A stretch of DNA of 8,930 nucleotides from Sulfurovum sp. (GCA_026984165.1 JALSSQ010000254.1:1-8930), one strand, 5' to 3'; counted from the first letter of the stretch, positions 1 to 7,776 are shown. The notes: generated from the letters alone by a model not told the origin. Made by a program: numbers and translations.

Positions 1-715
1 CATAGACTTTATACAAGTACCCACCACACTTTTGAGCCAAGTTGACGCTTCTGTAGGTGGAAAAACAGGGGTCAACAACAAATATGGTAAAAACCTCATA
101 GGTGCCTTCTACCAACCTAAAGCTGTGTACATCGACCCAAGCTTTCTAAAGACACTCCCCCCACGTGAGTTTGCAGCAGGAGTAGCAGAGGTAGTCAAAA
201 TGGCTGTTATGTTCGACAAAGACTTTTTCTCTTACCTACAAAATGCAGACTTGAACAACATTGAGACGATTAAAGAGATGATAGCCAAAAGTGTCTCTCT
301 TAAGGCATGGGTCGTGAATCAGGATGAAAAAGAGGCAGGTATTCGTGCGGTACTAAACTATGGGCATACTTTTGGGCATGTGGTAGAAAATGAAACCAAC
401 TACACCACATACCTGCATGGAGAAGCAGTAGCCATCGGGATGGTCATGGCAAATGCCTTGGCTGTAGAACTTGGACTCTTTACACAAGAAGAAGCCCAAC
501 AGGTTAAAGACTTCTTAGACTCTGCAAACTTACCTACAGAGTATGTTATCAAAGATGTGGATGATTTTTATGAGCATTTCTTTTTAGACAAAAAGTCTGC
601 GAGGGGAAGTATCAAATTCATCTTGCCAAATGGCATAGGGAACTACAAGATGGTTTCAGACATTGATGAGACTCTTGTTAAAAAAGTACTAGCACAGTTT
701 GGAGAGAACAGATGA
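1..715 (+). CDS. aroB: 3-dehydroquinate synthase AroB (5'-truncated by window edge)
   Basis: AroB converts DAHP to 3-dehydroquinate, the second step of the shikimate/chorismate pathway, in the cytoplasm, using NAD and a divalent metal. The reading frame is open from base 2, so the gene begins before the window. The first visible residues (IDFIQVPTTLLSQVDASVGG, then KTGVN) are the core AroB signature. Using visible-residue numbering, the expected metal ligands are present: E63 (AEVVK), H122 in NYGHTFGH and H139 in LHGEAV, with active-site H126 also present. The 237 visible residues are about two thirds of the usual ~345-360, and the C-terminus looks complete. The stop overlaps the next start by ATGA (712-715), so it is translationally coupled to the MscS-family gene. 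A TTG at 32 could be read as a start but lies inside the conserved core. Identification is very secure. Confidence 0.97.
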   Translation, partial: IDFIQVPTTLLSQVDASVGGKTGVNNKYGKNLIGAFYQPKAVYIDPSFLKTLPPREFAAGVAEVVKMAVMFDKDFFSYLQNADLNNIETIKEMIAKSVSLKAWVVNQDEKEAGIRAVLNYGHTFGHVVENETNYTTYLHGEAVAIGMVMANALAVELGLFTQEEAQQVKDFLDSANLPTEYVIKDVDDFYEHFFLDKKSARGSIKFILPNGIGNYKMVSDIDETLVKKVLAQFGENR

Positions 716-2352
716 AACTAAAACGCTTTGTTTTCTTACTCCTTAGTATCAGCGTACTTTTCGCCCAGCCACAAGCAGACCAAAACAGCAGCACACAAAA
801 GGTCGTTAAAAAACCAAATGCTGCATTGATGCAACTGTTAGATGAAGAGCATCAAATCGAAACAGAACTTACAGAAAACAATATTTGGTCAAAAATATAC
901 AGCAGTTACAATACCTATCGGTCATTAAAAAAAGAACGTGCACAACTGAGTAAAAAGATTCAACGCTTAGAAAAGAGAAAAAAGCTCACCCAAAAACAAG
1001 AGAAAGAACTTGATGCATACAAACAAAAAGCACTCATACTAGATGATAAACTTCTACAACTCAAAGAGTATGAGGACAATCCTTTCAAAAAATTTCTGAC
1101 ACCACCCAGAGTAGAGGATGTGCCTACAGTAGGAAACCCTTTTGCCATAGTCTCTGCTTTGTCGTACCAAAAAAAGCTCAACTCTGACCAAGAAGCGTAT
1201 AAAGCACGCTATGATTCCATGCAACATCTTATGGATCAACTAAAAAAGAAAAATCTTTTACTTCAAAAAATCATCAAACTAGACAACAATGCTACAAAAT
1301 ATGAACATCTCTTAAAAAGCAACACAGAGGAGATAAAAACATTTGCACCCGTGTTGGATATTTTTAAAACAACCAACAATGTCTATAGTAAAAAAATAGA
1401 TGAGATTACATTTAACCTTAAAGAGAAGATTAAAAAAGAGATAGAAAAGACCATTACTATTGGAGGAGTCATACTCTTCTTGATTATACTTCTAGTGCTC
1501 ATGAAGTACCTTGTTCGTAAATATATGTCAGACAATGACCGTTTTTATACGATCAACAAAGCACTCAATATTACATTTATACTTATTACGGTACTTATCC
1601 TTCTTCTTGCCTATATAGAAAATGTTTCTTATCTTGTAACTATTTTAGGGTTTGCCTCTGCAGGTATTGCTATTGCGATGAAAGATTGGTTTATGTCTCT
1701 TATGGGCTGGTTTACTATTATCATGGGTGGCTCTATCCATGTAGGTGATAGAGTCAAATTCCAAAGAGGTGGCATAGAATACATTGGGGATATTGTCGAT
1801 ATCTCTATGTTACGTATGACACTGCATGAAGATGTCACACTGACAGCATATATGCACAATAGACGTGCAGGACGTGTTATATTTATTCCGAACAATTTCA
1901 TATTTACTGATATGATTGCCAACTATTCACATGCAGGACTTAAAACAGTATGGGATGGTATTGACTTTATGATTACCTTTGATTCCAACGTACAAAAAGC
2001 AGCATCCATTGCAAAAGAGGTAACGCGTAAATACTCCAAAGGATACACAGATATCACAAGAAAACAGCTCAATAAACTAAGAAGCCATTACAATATTCGT
2101 AATACAAATGTTGAACCGCGTATTTTAACTTTTATTGAACCATATGGCATGAAAATTTCAGCATGGTATCTGACAAACTCCTATGCGACACTTACACTTA
2201 GAAGCACTATTTCTGCTGAAATAATTAGCCGTATTCAAGAAGAAGAGAGCATTACACTTGCCTTCCCTACACAATCTATCTATGTGGACAAAGATGTACC
2301 AAAACCACTGCCTGAACAACAAACCATACCTATGGGTGAGGAGACCTTTTAA
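712..2352 (+). CDS. MscS-family mechanosensitive ion channel, long periplasmic coiled-coil N-terminus
   Basis: This is probably an inner-membrane small-conductance mechanosensitive channel that releases solutes on osmotic downshock. Residues 1-18 look like a signal peptide (basic start, hydrophobic core, FA-Q cleavage). Residues ~40-245 are charged, helix-rich and coiled-coil-like. Membrane helices follow at ~247-267 and ~285-302, then the glycine/alanine-rich MscS pore helix at ~304-337 (GFASAGIAIAMKDW). The beta domain carries the family hallmarks VGDRV (344-348) and IPNN (392-395), and the tail has AFPTQSIY (517-524). At 546 residues it is about twice the size of E. coli MscS (286), the excess being the N-terminal region. 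GGAGAG at 701-706 is a good ribosome binding site for the ATG at 712. It sits between aroB and mtaB with overlaps on both sides. What it gates or senses cannot be read from sequence. Confidence 0.9.
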   Translation: MKLKRFVFLLLSISVLFAQPQADQNSSTQKVVKKPNAALMQLLDEEHQIETELTENNIWSKIYSSYNTYRSLKKERAQLSKKIQRLEKRKKLTQKQEKELDAYKQKALILDDKLLQLKEYEDNPFKKFLTPPRVEDVPTVGNPFAIVSALSYQKKLNSDQEAYKARYDSMQHLMDQLKKKNLLLQKIIKLDNNATKYEHLLKSNTEEIKTFAPVLDIFKTTNNVYSKKIDEITFNLKEKIKKEIEKTITIGGVILFLIILLVLMKYLVRKYMSDNDRFYTINKALNITFILITVLILLLAYIENVSYLVTILGFASAGIAIAMKDWFMSLMGWFTIIMGGSIHVGDRVKFQRGGIEYIGDIVDISMLRMTLHEDVTLTAYMHNRRAGRVIFIPNNFIFTDMIANYSHAGLKTVWDGIDFMITFDSNVQKAASIAKEVTRKYSKGYTDITRKQLNKLRSHYNIRNTNVEPRILTFIEPYGMKISAWYLTNSYATLTLRSTISAEIISRIQEEESITLAFPTQSIYVDKDVPKPLPEQQTIPMGEETF

Positions 2353-3599
2353 TGCAGAAAGTCTATTTTAAAACCTTCGGGTGCAGAACCAACCAATTTG
2401 ACACCCAAGTGATGATGTCTAAACTTAAAGACTATGAGCTGACAGATGATGAGCTAAACTCTGACTATATTGTGGTAAACTCTTGTACCGTTACCAATGG
2501 AGCAGACTCTTCTGTACGTAACTACATCTCTTCTATGAAGCGTAAGAATCCAGATGCCAAGGTGATACTTGCAGGCTGTGGCTCTCACTCTAAAGGAGAG
2601 AGTCTCTTTGAAGATAAAAAAGTATTTGGGGTCATAGGCCACTCCGAAAAAGAGAACATCAATACTGTACTTAAAAACGAACAGCCTTTCTATCAGATAG
2701 GGGATCTTGAACATATAGATACGACTATTGTTGAAGAGTTTGTCGGTAAAAGCAGGGCATTCATTAAGATACAAGAGGGCTGCGATTTTGCTTGTTCATA
2801 CTGTATTATCCCACAGGTACGAGGTGCGGCACGTTCGCATAAAGAAGAGACGATCTTAGAGCAGATAAACAAACTTGCATCCAATGGCTTTGGAGAGTTC
2901 ATACTTACTGGAACCAATGTAGGCTCCTATGGAAAAGACCATAACACCTCAATGGCAAAGCTTCTCAAAAAAATGAGCCAAATACGTGGCGTAAGACGCA
3001 TACGTATAGGAAGTCTTGAACCCATACAGATAGATGATGAGTTTATGGAGCTTTTAAGTGAACCATGGATGGCAAAACAGCTTCATATTGCCCTGCAGCA
3101 CACCTCAGATAAAATGCTTAAACTCATGAACAGGCGCAATACCTATAAAACAGATGTAGCACTTTTTAATCGCATAGCAGCAAAAGGTTACGCCTTGGGG
3201 ACAGACTTCATTGTTGGACACCCCGGAGAAGATGAAAAAGAGTGGAAAGAAGCAATAGACAGAGTCAAAGAACTGCCTTTGACACATGTGCATGCATTCT
3301 CTTACTCCAAACGTGACAATACAGCCTCAGCTACCATGAAACCAGAGATACGTGGCAATATTGCCAAAGAGAGGCACAAGGAACTTACAACACTTATTAA
3401 GGCAAAAAATTATGCCTTTAGACGCAGCCACAACAGCGGACTGGAAGTATTGTTGGAGAGTGGCAAAGAGGGGATATTTCACGGTTTTGACCAATATTTT
3501 AATAAAATTACAGTCAAATCAGATGAAGACTTGAGTGCAAACTGGGTGAGGCTAGAGGATGTGGAGGTAAGCCATGAAGGCAACAAAGCAAAAATTTAA
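2352..3599 (+). CDS. mtaB: tRNA (t6A37) methylthiotransferase MtaB
   Basis: MtaB is a radical-SAM enzyme that adds a methylthio group to t6A at position 37 of ANN-decoding tRNAs, giving ms2t6A. The three parts of the family are visible. The N-terminal methylthiotransferase domain has cluster cysteines C11 (FGCRTN), C45 (NSCTVTN) and C76 (AGCGSH). The radical-SAM domain has CxxxCxxC at C144, C148 and C151, followed by IIPQVRG. The C-terminal region from ~360 fits a TRAM RNA-binding domain. The short N-terminal spacing and the NSCTVTN motif favour MtaB over MiaB or RimO; the exact subfamily is inferred. The length of 415 residues is typical. The start overlaps the preceding TAA by one base (TAATG at 2350-2354) and has AGGAG at 2339-2343. 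It overlaps the next gene by 26 bp. Confidence 0.93.
   Translation: MQKVYFKTFGCRTNQFDTQVMMSKLKDYELTDDELNSDYIVVNSCTVTNGADSSVRNYISSMKRKNPDAKVILAGCGSHSKGESLFEDKKVFGVIGHSEKENINTVLKNEQPFYQIGDLEHIDTTIVEEFVGKSRAFIKIQEGCDFACSYCIIPQVRGAARSHKEETILEQINKLASNGFGEFILTGTNVGSYGKDHNTSMAKLLKKMSQIRGVRRIRIGSLEPIQIDDEFMELLSEPWMAKQLHIALQHTSDKMLKLMNRRNTYKTDVALFNRIAAKGYALGTDFIVGHPGEDEKEWKEAIDRVKELPLTHVHAFSYSKRDNTASATMKPEIRGNIAKERHKELTTLIKAKNYAFRRSHNSGLEVLLESGKEGIFHGFDQYFNKITVKSDEDLSANWVRLEDVEVSHEGNKAKI
3563..3568 (+). promoter_or_regulatory. ribosome binding site of the FtsH-like gene, inside mtaB
   Basis: GGAGGT lies five bases before the ATG at 3574, within the last codons of mtaB. It is the strongest Shine-Dalgarno match seen in this operon and fixes the start of the FtsH-like gene even though this makes a 26-bp overlap. 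Confidence 0.75.
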
Positions 3600-5247
3600 A
3601 CCGCAATCCAATAGTAAAAATATAAAAATTATTATAGCTTTACTCCTTGTTTTACTTTTACTTCTTTCTTTTGTCGGACTAAGAGATACCGATCCTCTTT
3701 TAACACATAAACAAGCAAACGTGTTATTTAAACAAGACAAAATTCAAAAACTTATTATAGATGGTGCATATATTCGTATGCTGACAAAAGAAGGACGCTA
3801 TAAGATTTATAAAGATGCCATTAATAAAAAAACATTTTTTTCAAAATATCCTGTAGAGGTAAAAGAGAAGAGCCCTTATTGGTACGATATTTTATCTCTG
3901 CTTGTTCTTTTTGCAAGCTTTGGATTTTTATATACACTCTTCAAACAAAATAAGACAAAACAATACAAGCAGATACGCACAGCAGATACAACAGTAACAG
4001 AAATCAAAAATGAACCAGTACAGGCACTTACCTCCCATATTACTTTTGAAGATGTTGCAGGGATAAAAGATGTCAAAGAAGAGCTTGAAGAGATTATTGA
4101 TTTTCTAAAAGATCCTCAAAAATACCGTGATTTAGATATTCGTTTACCTAAAGGGGTTTTACTCATTGGTCCCCCCGGTGTAGGTAAGACACTTATCTCA
4201 AAGGCAGTTGCAGGAGAAGCAAAAGTACCATTCTTCTACCAAAGTGGTGCAAGTTTTGTGCATATCTATGTAGGTATGGGTGCCAAACGTGTCTCAGAAC
4301 TTTTTAGAAAAGCCAAACAAGAAGCACCCAGCATTATTTTTATAGATGAAATAGACGCAGTCGGCAAGAGCCGTGGTGAATTTAGAAATGATGAAAGAGA
4401 GGCAACCTTGAACCAACTTTTAACAGAAATGGATGGGTTTGAAGAGAGTTCGGGAGTCATCATTATAGGAGCAACAAACAAAATAGATGTACTTGATGAA
4501 GCATTACTTAGAGCAGGACGTTTTGATAGGCGTATACATATTTCTCTTCCAGATTTGGCAGACAGAGTCAAAACCCTCGAGCTTTATCTTTCACACAAAC
4601 CTCACTCTGTTGATATTGTACATGTTGCACGTATGACTGTTGGATTTAATTTTGCTGCTCTTGATACCTTGACCAATGAAGCGGCAATATTTGCCATGAG
4701 AGAAGGACGAAAAGAAGTACTAACATCAGACTTTGAAGCTGTCAAAGAGAAAGTCCTTTTAGGAAAACGAAAAATACTCTCATTCACAGAAAAAGAACGT
4801 GAAATCCAAGCTATATATCAAGGAGCCAAAGCAGTTATTGCTACATGGCTTGAAATTGACTTTGATAAAATTGGTATTGTCAACACAATACTCGTAACAC
4901 AAGAACATGAAATACTCTCACGTTCACAACTTATGAATAAAATTAAATTTTATCTATCAGGAAGTATTGCTACAAAATTACATTACAATGAGCAGTTTAC
5001 AAATGCAAATCATGATATACAACAAGCCAAAGAACTGATAAAAAAAATTATTTACGACTATGCCATGAGTGAAAATTTTATTGTGACAGCACAAGAAGAA
5101 GAATCACTTATGCGTGCATCTGTGTCTGAAGTTACAGCACTCCTTAAGACATTGGAAAAAGGACTCAATGAGATTTCTGCTTATCTACTAACACATGAAA
5201 ATATTACACACCATGAATGTAAAGAGATTTTACGTGCATTATTTTAA
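3574..5247 (+). CDS. FtsH-like membrane AAA+ ATPase with degenerate protease site
   Basis: This FtsH paralogue probably unfolds or remodels membrane-associated proteins without degrading them. FtsH topology is kept: TM1 ~18-36, a short periplasmic segment, TM2 ~105-123. The AAA+ module has Walker A GPPGVGKT (199-206), pore motif YVG (232-234, FVG in E. coli), Walker B IIFIDEID (254-261) and arginine-finger candidates R313 and R316 in LLRAGRFDRR. The C-terminal domain still aligns with peptidase M41, but where FtsH has the zinc-binding HEAGH this protein reads YQGAK (415-419), so both histidines and the catalytic glutamate are gone. The third ligand position (D481 in NHDIQQAK) survives. At 557 residues it is shorter than E. 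coli FtsH (644), mostly in the protease domain. A strong ribosome binding site, GGAGGT (3563-3568), sits inside mtaB. Cells of this group normally carry a true FtsH elsewhere (established knowledge). As I recall, H. pylori HP0286 is the syntenic relative. Confidence 0.9.
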   Translation: MKATKQKFKPQSNSKNIKIIIALLLVLLLLLSFVGLRDTDPLLTHKQANVLFKQDKIQKLIIDGAYIRMLTKEGRYKIYKDAINKKTFFSKYPVEVKEKSPYWYDILSLLVLFASFGFLYTLFKQNKTKQYKQIRTADTTVTEIKNEPVQALTSHITFEDVAGIKDVKEELEEIIDFLKDPQKYRDLDIRLPKGVLLIGPPGVGKTLISKAVAGEAKVPFFYQSGASFVHIYVGMGAKRVSELFRKAKQEAPSIIFIDEIDAVGKSRGEFRNDEREATLNQLLTEMDGFEESSGVIIIGATNKIDVLDEALLRAGRFDRRIHISLPDLADRVKTLELYLSHKPHSVDIVHVARMTVGFNFAALDTLTNEAAIFAMREGRKEVLTSDFEAVKEKVLLGKRKILSFTEKEREIQAIYQGAKAVIATWLEIDFDKIGIVNTILVTQEHEILSRSQLMNKIKFYLSGSIATKLHYNEQFTNANHDIQQAKELIKKIIYDYAMSENFIVTAQEEESLMRASVSEVTALLKTLEKGLNEISAYLLTHENITHHECKEILRALF

Positions 5248-5258
5248 TGGATTTTTCT

Positions 5259-5777
5259 ATGAGATACTTTAGTGGCTTTTCATTGGAAGGTGAAGAAGCG
5301 CTTTTTAGTGCGTACCTCGATAGTAATGACTACACGGTTGCTGGTTTCTCTTATGGTGCACAGCTGGCTTTTGAATATGCCTATAAAAGCAGCAGACGCA
5401 TAGACAGACTTATTTTACTCTCTCCTGCTTTTTTTCAAACACAAAAACCTAGCTTTATACGCACACAATTACGCTATTTTGATGCAAACAAAGAGGCCTA
5501 TGTCAAACAATTTTTAGAAAATGTTGCCTATCCTGCCTCTACCCCTTTAGAGCACTACCTAAACGTAGGCACAAAAGAGACATTGGAAGCACTGCTCAGC
5601 TACGTATGGGAAAAAGAGAAAATAGAAGTACTCCAAAAAAGAGGCATCACCATTGAAGTGTTTATAGGCGATGAAGATAAAATTATCGATAGTAAAGAAG
5701 CCATCACATTCTTTAAAACCTGCACTACACTCTATACTGTCAAAAATACAGGACATTTATTGGAGCAAAAATCATGA
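5259..5777 (+). CDS. bioV: Pimeloyl-ACP methyl ester esterase BioV
   Basis: BioV cleaves the methyl ester of pimeloyl-ACP, releasing pimeloyl-ACP for biotin synthesis, the job of BioH in E. coli. It is a minimal alpha/beta hydrolase. Counting from the in-frame ATG at 5247, the nucleophile is S35 in GFSYG, the acid D144 in GDEDK and the histidine H170 in NTGHLL, in the right order and spacing. Length is 172 residues, like H. pylori BioV (~171) and much shorter than BioH (~256). The first residues from 5259 (MRYFSGF) match the remembered H. pylori start (MRFFSGF), so I prefer 5259. The ATG at 5247 overlaps the preceding TAA by one base and would add four residues. Neither has a strong ribosome binding site, so reinitiation after the FtsH-like gene is likely. 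The end overlaps the dehydrogenase start by ATGA. No other biotin gene is in the window. Confidence 0.85.
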   Translation: MRYFSGFSLEGEEALFSAYLDSNDYTVAGFSYGAQLAFEYAYKSSRRIDRLILLSPAFFQTQKPSFIRTQLRYFDANKEAYVKQFLENVAYPASTPLEHYLNVGTKETLEALLSYVWEKEKIEVLQKRGITIEVFIGDEDKIIDSKEAITFFKTCTTLYTVKNTGHLLEQKS

Positions 5778-6589
5778 CAAATATAATTATTACAGGATGT
5801 TCTACAGGCATAGGACTCGAAACAGCACGCTATTTAAAAGATAAATTTATCACAGTATATCCTACTGCAAGAGATGCAGAAGATGTGAAGATGTTAAAAA
5901 ATCTAGGCTTTAAAGATGCCATGCAACTTGATGTCACCAAACAGAGCCAAATTACAGAGGTCATTGATGCAGTCATGCAAAAAGATGGCAAAATAGATGT
6001 ATGGTTTAACAATGCAGGCTTTGGGCAGGCAGGAGCGATAGAGGACATCACTACCCAAACCCTAAGAGAACAGTTTGAAACCAATGTCTTTGGCCTTCAT
6101 GAATGTACACGTCAAATCATACCTGTTATGAGAGCACAAGGGTATGGGAAGATTATCCAACACTCTTCTGTATTGGGGCTCATTGCACTTTTTGGAAGAG
6201 GGGCTTACAATGCCAGTAAATATGCCATAGAAGGACTCACAGATACTCTAAGATTAGAACTCATAGATACAGATATTAGTATCTCGCTTCTAAATACAGG
6301 GCCTATTACCAGTGATTTTCGTAAAACTGCGATGAAGAAACTCAAAGAGAATGTCGATATAGAACACTCTGTATTTAAAGAAAAATACCATGCCAGTTTA
6401 GAAGGCAAACAGAAAAAAGTACCGTTTAATGAAGAGGCAACATCGGTGGCAAAAGTCGTACACAAAATTATCTTAGCCAAAAAGCCAAAGCCACGCTATT
6501 ATATTACCAAAGCAACCTATCTTTTGGGATATCTAAAGAGAGTGCTTGGTACATCACTATTAGATAAGATTTTACTCAAACTTGGATAG
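5774..6589 (+). CDS. Short-chain dehydrogenase/reductase (classical SDR)
   Basis: This is a cytoplasmic NAD(P)-dependent oxidoreductase of unknown substrate. All classical SDR motifs are present: the dinucleotide-binding TGCSTGIG (7-14), the NNAG motif (79-82), N104, and the catalytic triad S132, Y145 and K149 (YNASK). An arginine after the second strand (R33 in PTARD) suggests a preference for NADP. The 271-residue length and the basic, hydrophobic tail (RYYITKATYLLGYLKRVLG region) resemble the 17-beta-HSD/retinol-dehydrogenase-like SDR group, which often acts on lipophilic substrates; that is inference. The start overlaps the bioV stop (ATGA, 5774-5777) and has GGAG at 5762-5765. It is the last gene of the + strand run and converges on the diguanylate cyclase gene with only five bases between the two stop codons. 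Confidence 0.9.
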   Translation: MTNIIITGCSTGIGLETARYLKDKFITVYPTARDAEDVKMLKNLGFKDAMQLDVTKQSQITEVIDAVMQKDGKIDVWFNNAGFGQAGAIEDITTQTLREQFETNVFGLHECTRQIIPVMRAQGYGKIIQHSSVLGLIALFGRGAYNASKYAIEGLTDTLRLELIDTDISISLLNTGPITSDFRKTAMKKLKENVDIEHSVFKEKYHASLEGKQKKVPFNEEATSVAKVVHKIILAKKPKPRYYITKATYLLGYLKRVLGTSLLDKILLKLG

Positions 6590-6594
6590 ATATA

Positions 6595-7671
6595 CTAGTA
6601 AGGATAAATTGAACTTTTATTACGCCCTGATGCCTTGGAAAGATACATCGCATCATCTGCATATTTAATAGCTTTTTCTAAGGAAATAGTTTCATTTACT
6701 TTAGAAATACCCACGCTCAAAGTCACAGGGAAAGAAATCTCTTCACCATATGTAATTGTTAAATTTTCAACAGATTCTCGTAGTTTTTCACTGACCAAAT
6801 AAGCATTTTCCAGTGTTATATCCCTTAAAAACACCAAAAACTCTTCACCACCCCATCGTACTGCTATATCATTCTTACGTAAATTATTGCTAATACATTT
6901 TGATACTTCTTTAATGGTCAAATCACCCACATCATGCCCATATGTATCATTTATTTTTTTAAAATGATCAATATCACACATGAGTATAACACCAGTAATC
7001 TGTAACAGATTATTGATTTCATCTTTGTATCCTCGTCTGTTATAAAGACCCGTCAATTCGTCACGTCTTAGAAAAAATTCTAAATCTTTTGTCATTTTTA
7101 TCATTTTCCCTGAAGATTTTTCACGTGAATATCCGTAAACAGCAGAAAGAAATACAACCAGTATAAAAGAGAGTACAAGACGTATTTTAAAACTCAAACT
7201 ATAAGTTGTTTCCAACAGTTCATTGTTTGGATAAAACAAAATCAATATAATAGCAAGAAGGAAAATAGCCAGATCTATCAGACCTCTTTTTAAGCCGTGA
7301 ATGTAGAGGGCTATAGCAGGCAGACAATATATCCATAGAAAACCTGTGTTATCTATGCCCCCAGAATAAACCAGATAAAACATTAAAGCAAAGAAAAAAT
7401 ATAGAACAATATATCCTGATATTATATGATTTCCTGTTATTTTCAAATAAAAAATATTAAGTAATAAAAGCAAACTTCCAAACAACAAAAAAATGATTAG
7501 AGTTAGGTTTGAAGTATGAATATCTTTCAATCCAAAACCAAAAATAAATATAAAACCTATCAGACTAAAACTGTATATTAAATATACTTTTAGTGTCTCT
7601 TCATTATTTTCTTGAGAAAAAAATCCTTCTTGAAAATAATGTATAGCTCGCCTCATTGTTTTAACCAACAT
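6595..7671 (-). CDS. Membrane-bound diguanylate cyclase (GGDEF protein)
   Basis: This protein makes cyclic di-GMP from two GTP in response to a signal sensed at the membrane. From the ATG at 7671 it has 358 residues. Six hydrophobic helices lie at ~29-48, 57-75, 83-101, 110-124, 130-147 and 162-180. A GGDEF domain follows from ~202, opening with DELTGLYNRRG. The active site is GGEEF (274-278) with metal-binding D233 in the CDIDHFKK strand. The product-inhibition I-site RxxD (R265-D268) sits exactly five residues before GGEEF, so feedback inhibition is expected. There is no EAL or HD-GYP domain. The membrane part carries a GGIDNTG...GLKRG motif that I have seen in other GGDEF proteins but cannot name as a domain. 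The frame stays open to a TTG at 7710, but ATG 7671 has the ribosome binding site. The gene looks AT-richer than the operon it faces. Its signal is unknown. Confidence 0.93.
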   Translation of the reverse strand: MLVKTMRRAIHYFQEGFFSQENNEETLKVYLIYSFSLIGFIFIFGFGLKDIHTSNLTLIIFLLFGSLLLLLNIFYLKITGNHIISGYIVLYFFFALMFYLVYSGGIDNTGFLWIYCLPAIALYIHGLKRGLIDLAIFLLAIILILFYPNNELLETTYSLSFKIRLVLSFILVVFLSAVYGYSREKSSGKMIKMTKDLEFFLRRDELTGLYNRRGYKDEINNLLQITGVILMCDIDHFKKINDTYGHDVGDLTIKEVSKCISNNLRKNDIAVRWGGEEFLVFLRDITLENAYLVSEKLRESVENLTITYGEEISFPVTLSVGISKVNETISLEKAIKYADDAMYLSKASGRNKSSIYPY

Positions 7672-7672
7672 A

Positions 7673-7682
7673 TCCTCTCCCT
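7673..7682 (-). promoter_or_regulatory. ribosome binding site of the diguanylate cyclase
   Basis: On the - strand this reads AGGGAGAGGA, ending one base before the ATG at 7671. It supports that start over the upstream in-frame TTG at 7710 and shortens the protein by 13 residues. Confidence 0.75.
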
Positions 7683-7754
7683 TTATGCATATGCTATTGT
7701 AACTCGGCAATTTGTACAGAACCTATAATTTTTTCATCCTTACCCGATAGTAAA

Positions 7755-7769
7755 GCTTAGTACATTAAT
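7755..7769 (+). repeat. intergenic direct repeat, copy 1
   Basis: This copy reads GCTTAGTACATTAAT. It matches copy 2 at 7842-7857 (GCTATAGTACATCAAT) apart from one inserted A and one T/C change. The shared core TAGTACATnAAT contains the palindrome GTAC. A regulator site is possible but unproven. Confidence 0.4.
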
Positions 7770-7776
7770 CGTAAGT

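Noticed and set aside
32..34. TTG as the start of aroB
   Set aside because: The conserved AroB signature IDFIQVPTT is encoded upstream of it in the same frame to base 2, so the gene simply starts before the window.
1629..1922. 97-codon - strand frame inside the channel gene
   Set aside because: It lies opposite the most conserved MscS pore and beta domains, so it is a shadow. The other - strand frames inside mtaB, the FtsH-like gene, the SDR and mog are rejected for the same reason.
3352..3534. 60-codon + strand frame inside mtaB
   Set aside because: It lies fully within the C-terminal part of mtaB in another frame, with no ribosome binding site and no recognisable product.
3574..5247. Annotation as an active FtsH protease
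   Set aside because: The HEXXH zinc site is replaced by YQGAK, so protease activity is not supported although the name FtsH would come up by similarity.
7672..7710. TTG at 7710 as the start of the diguanylate cyclase
   Set aside because: The ATG at 7671 has AGGGAGAGGA directly upstream, and the extra 13 residues have no recognisable role.
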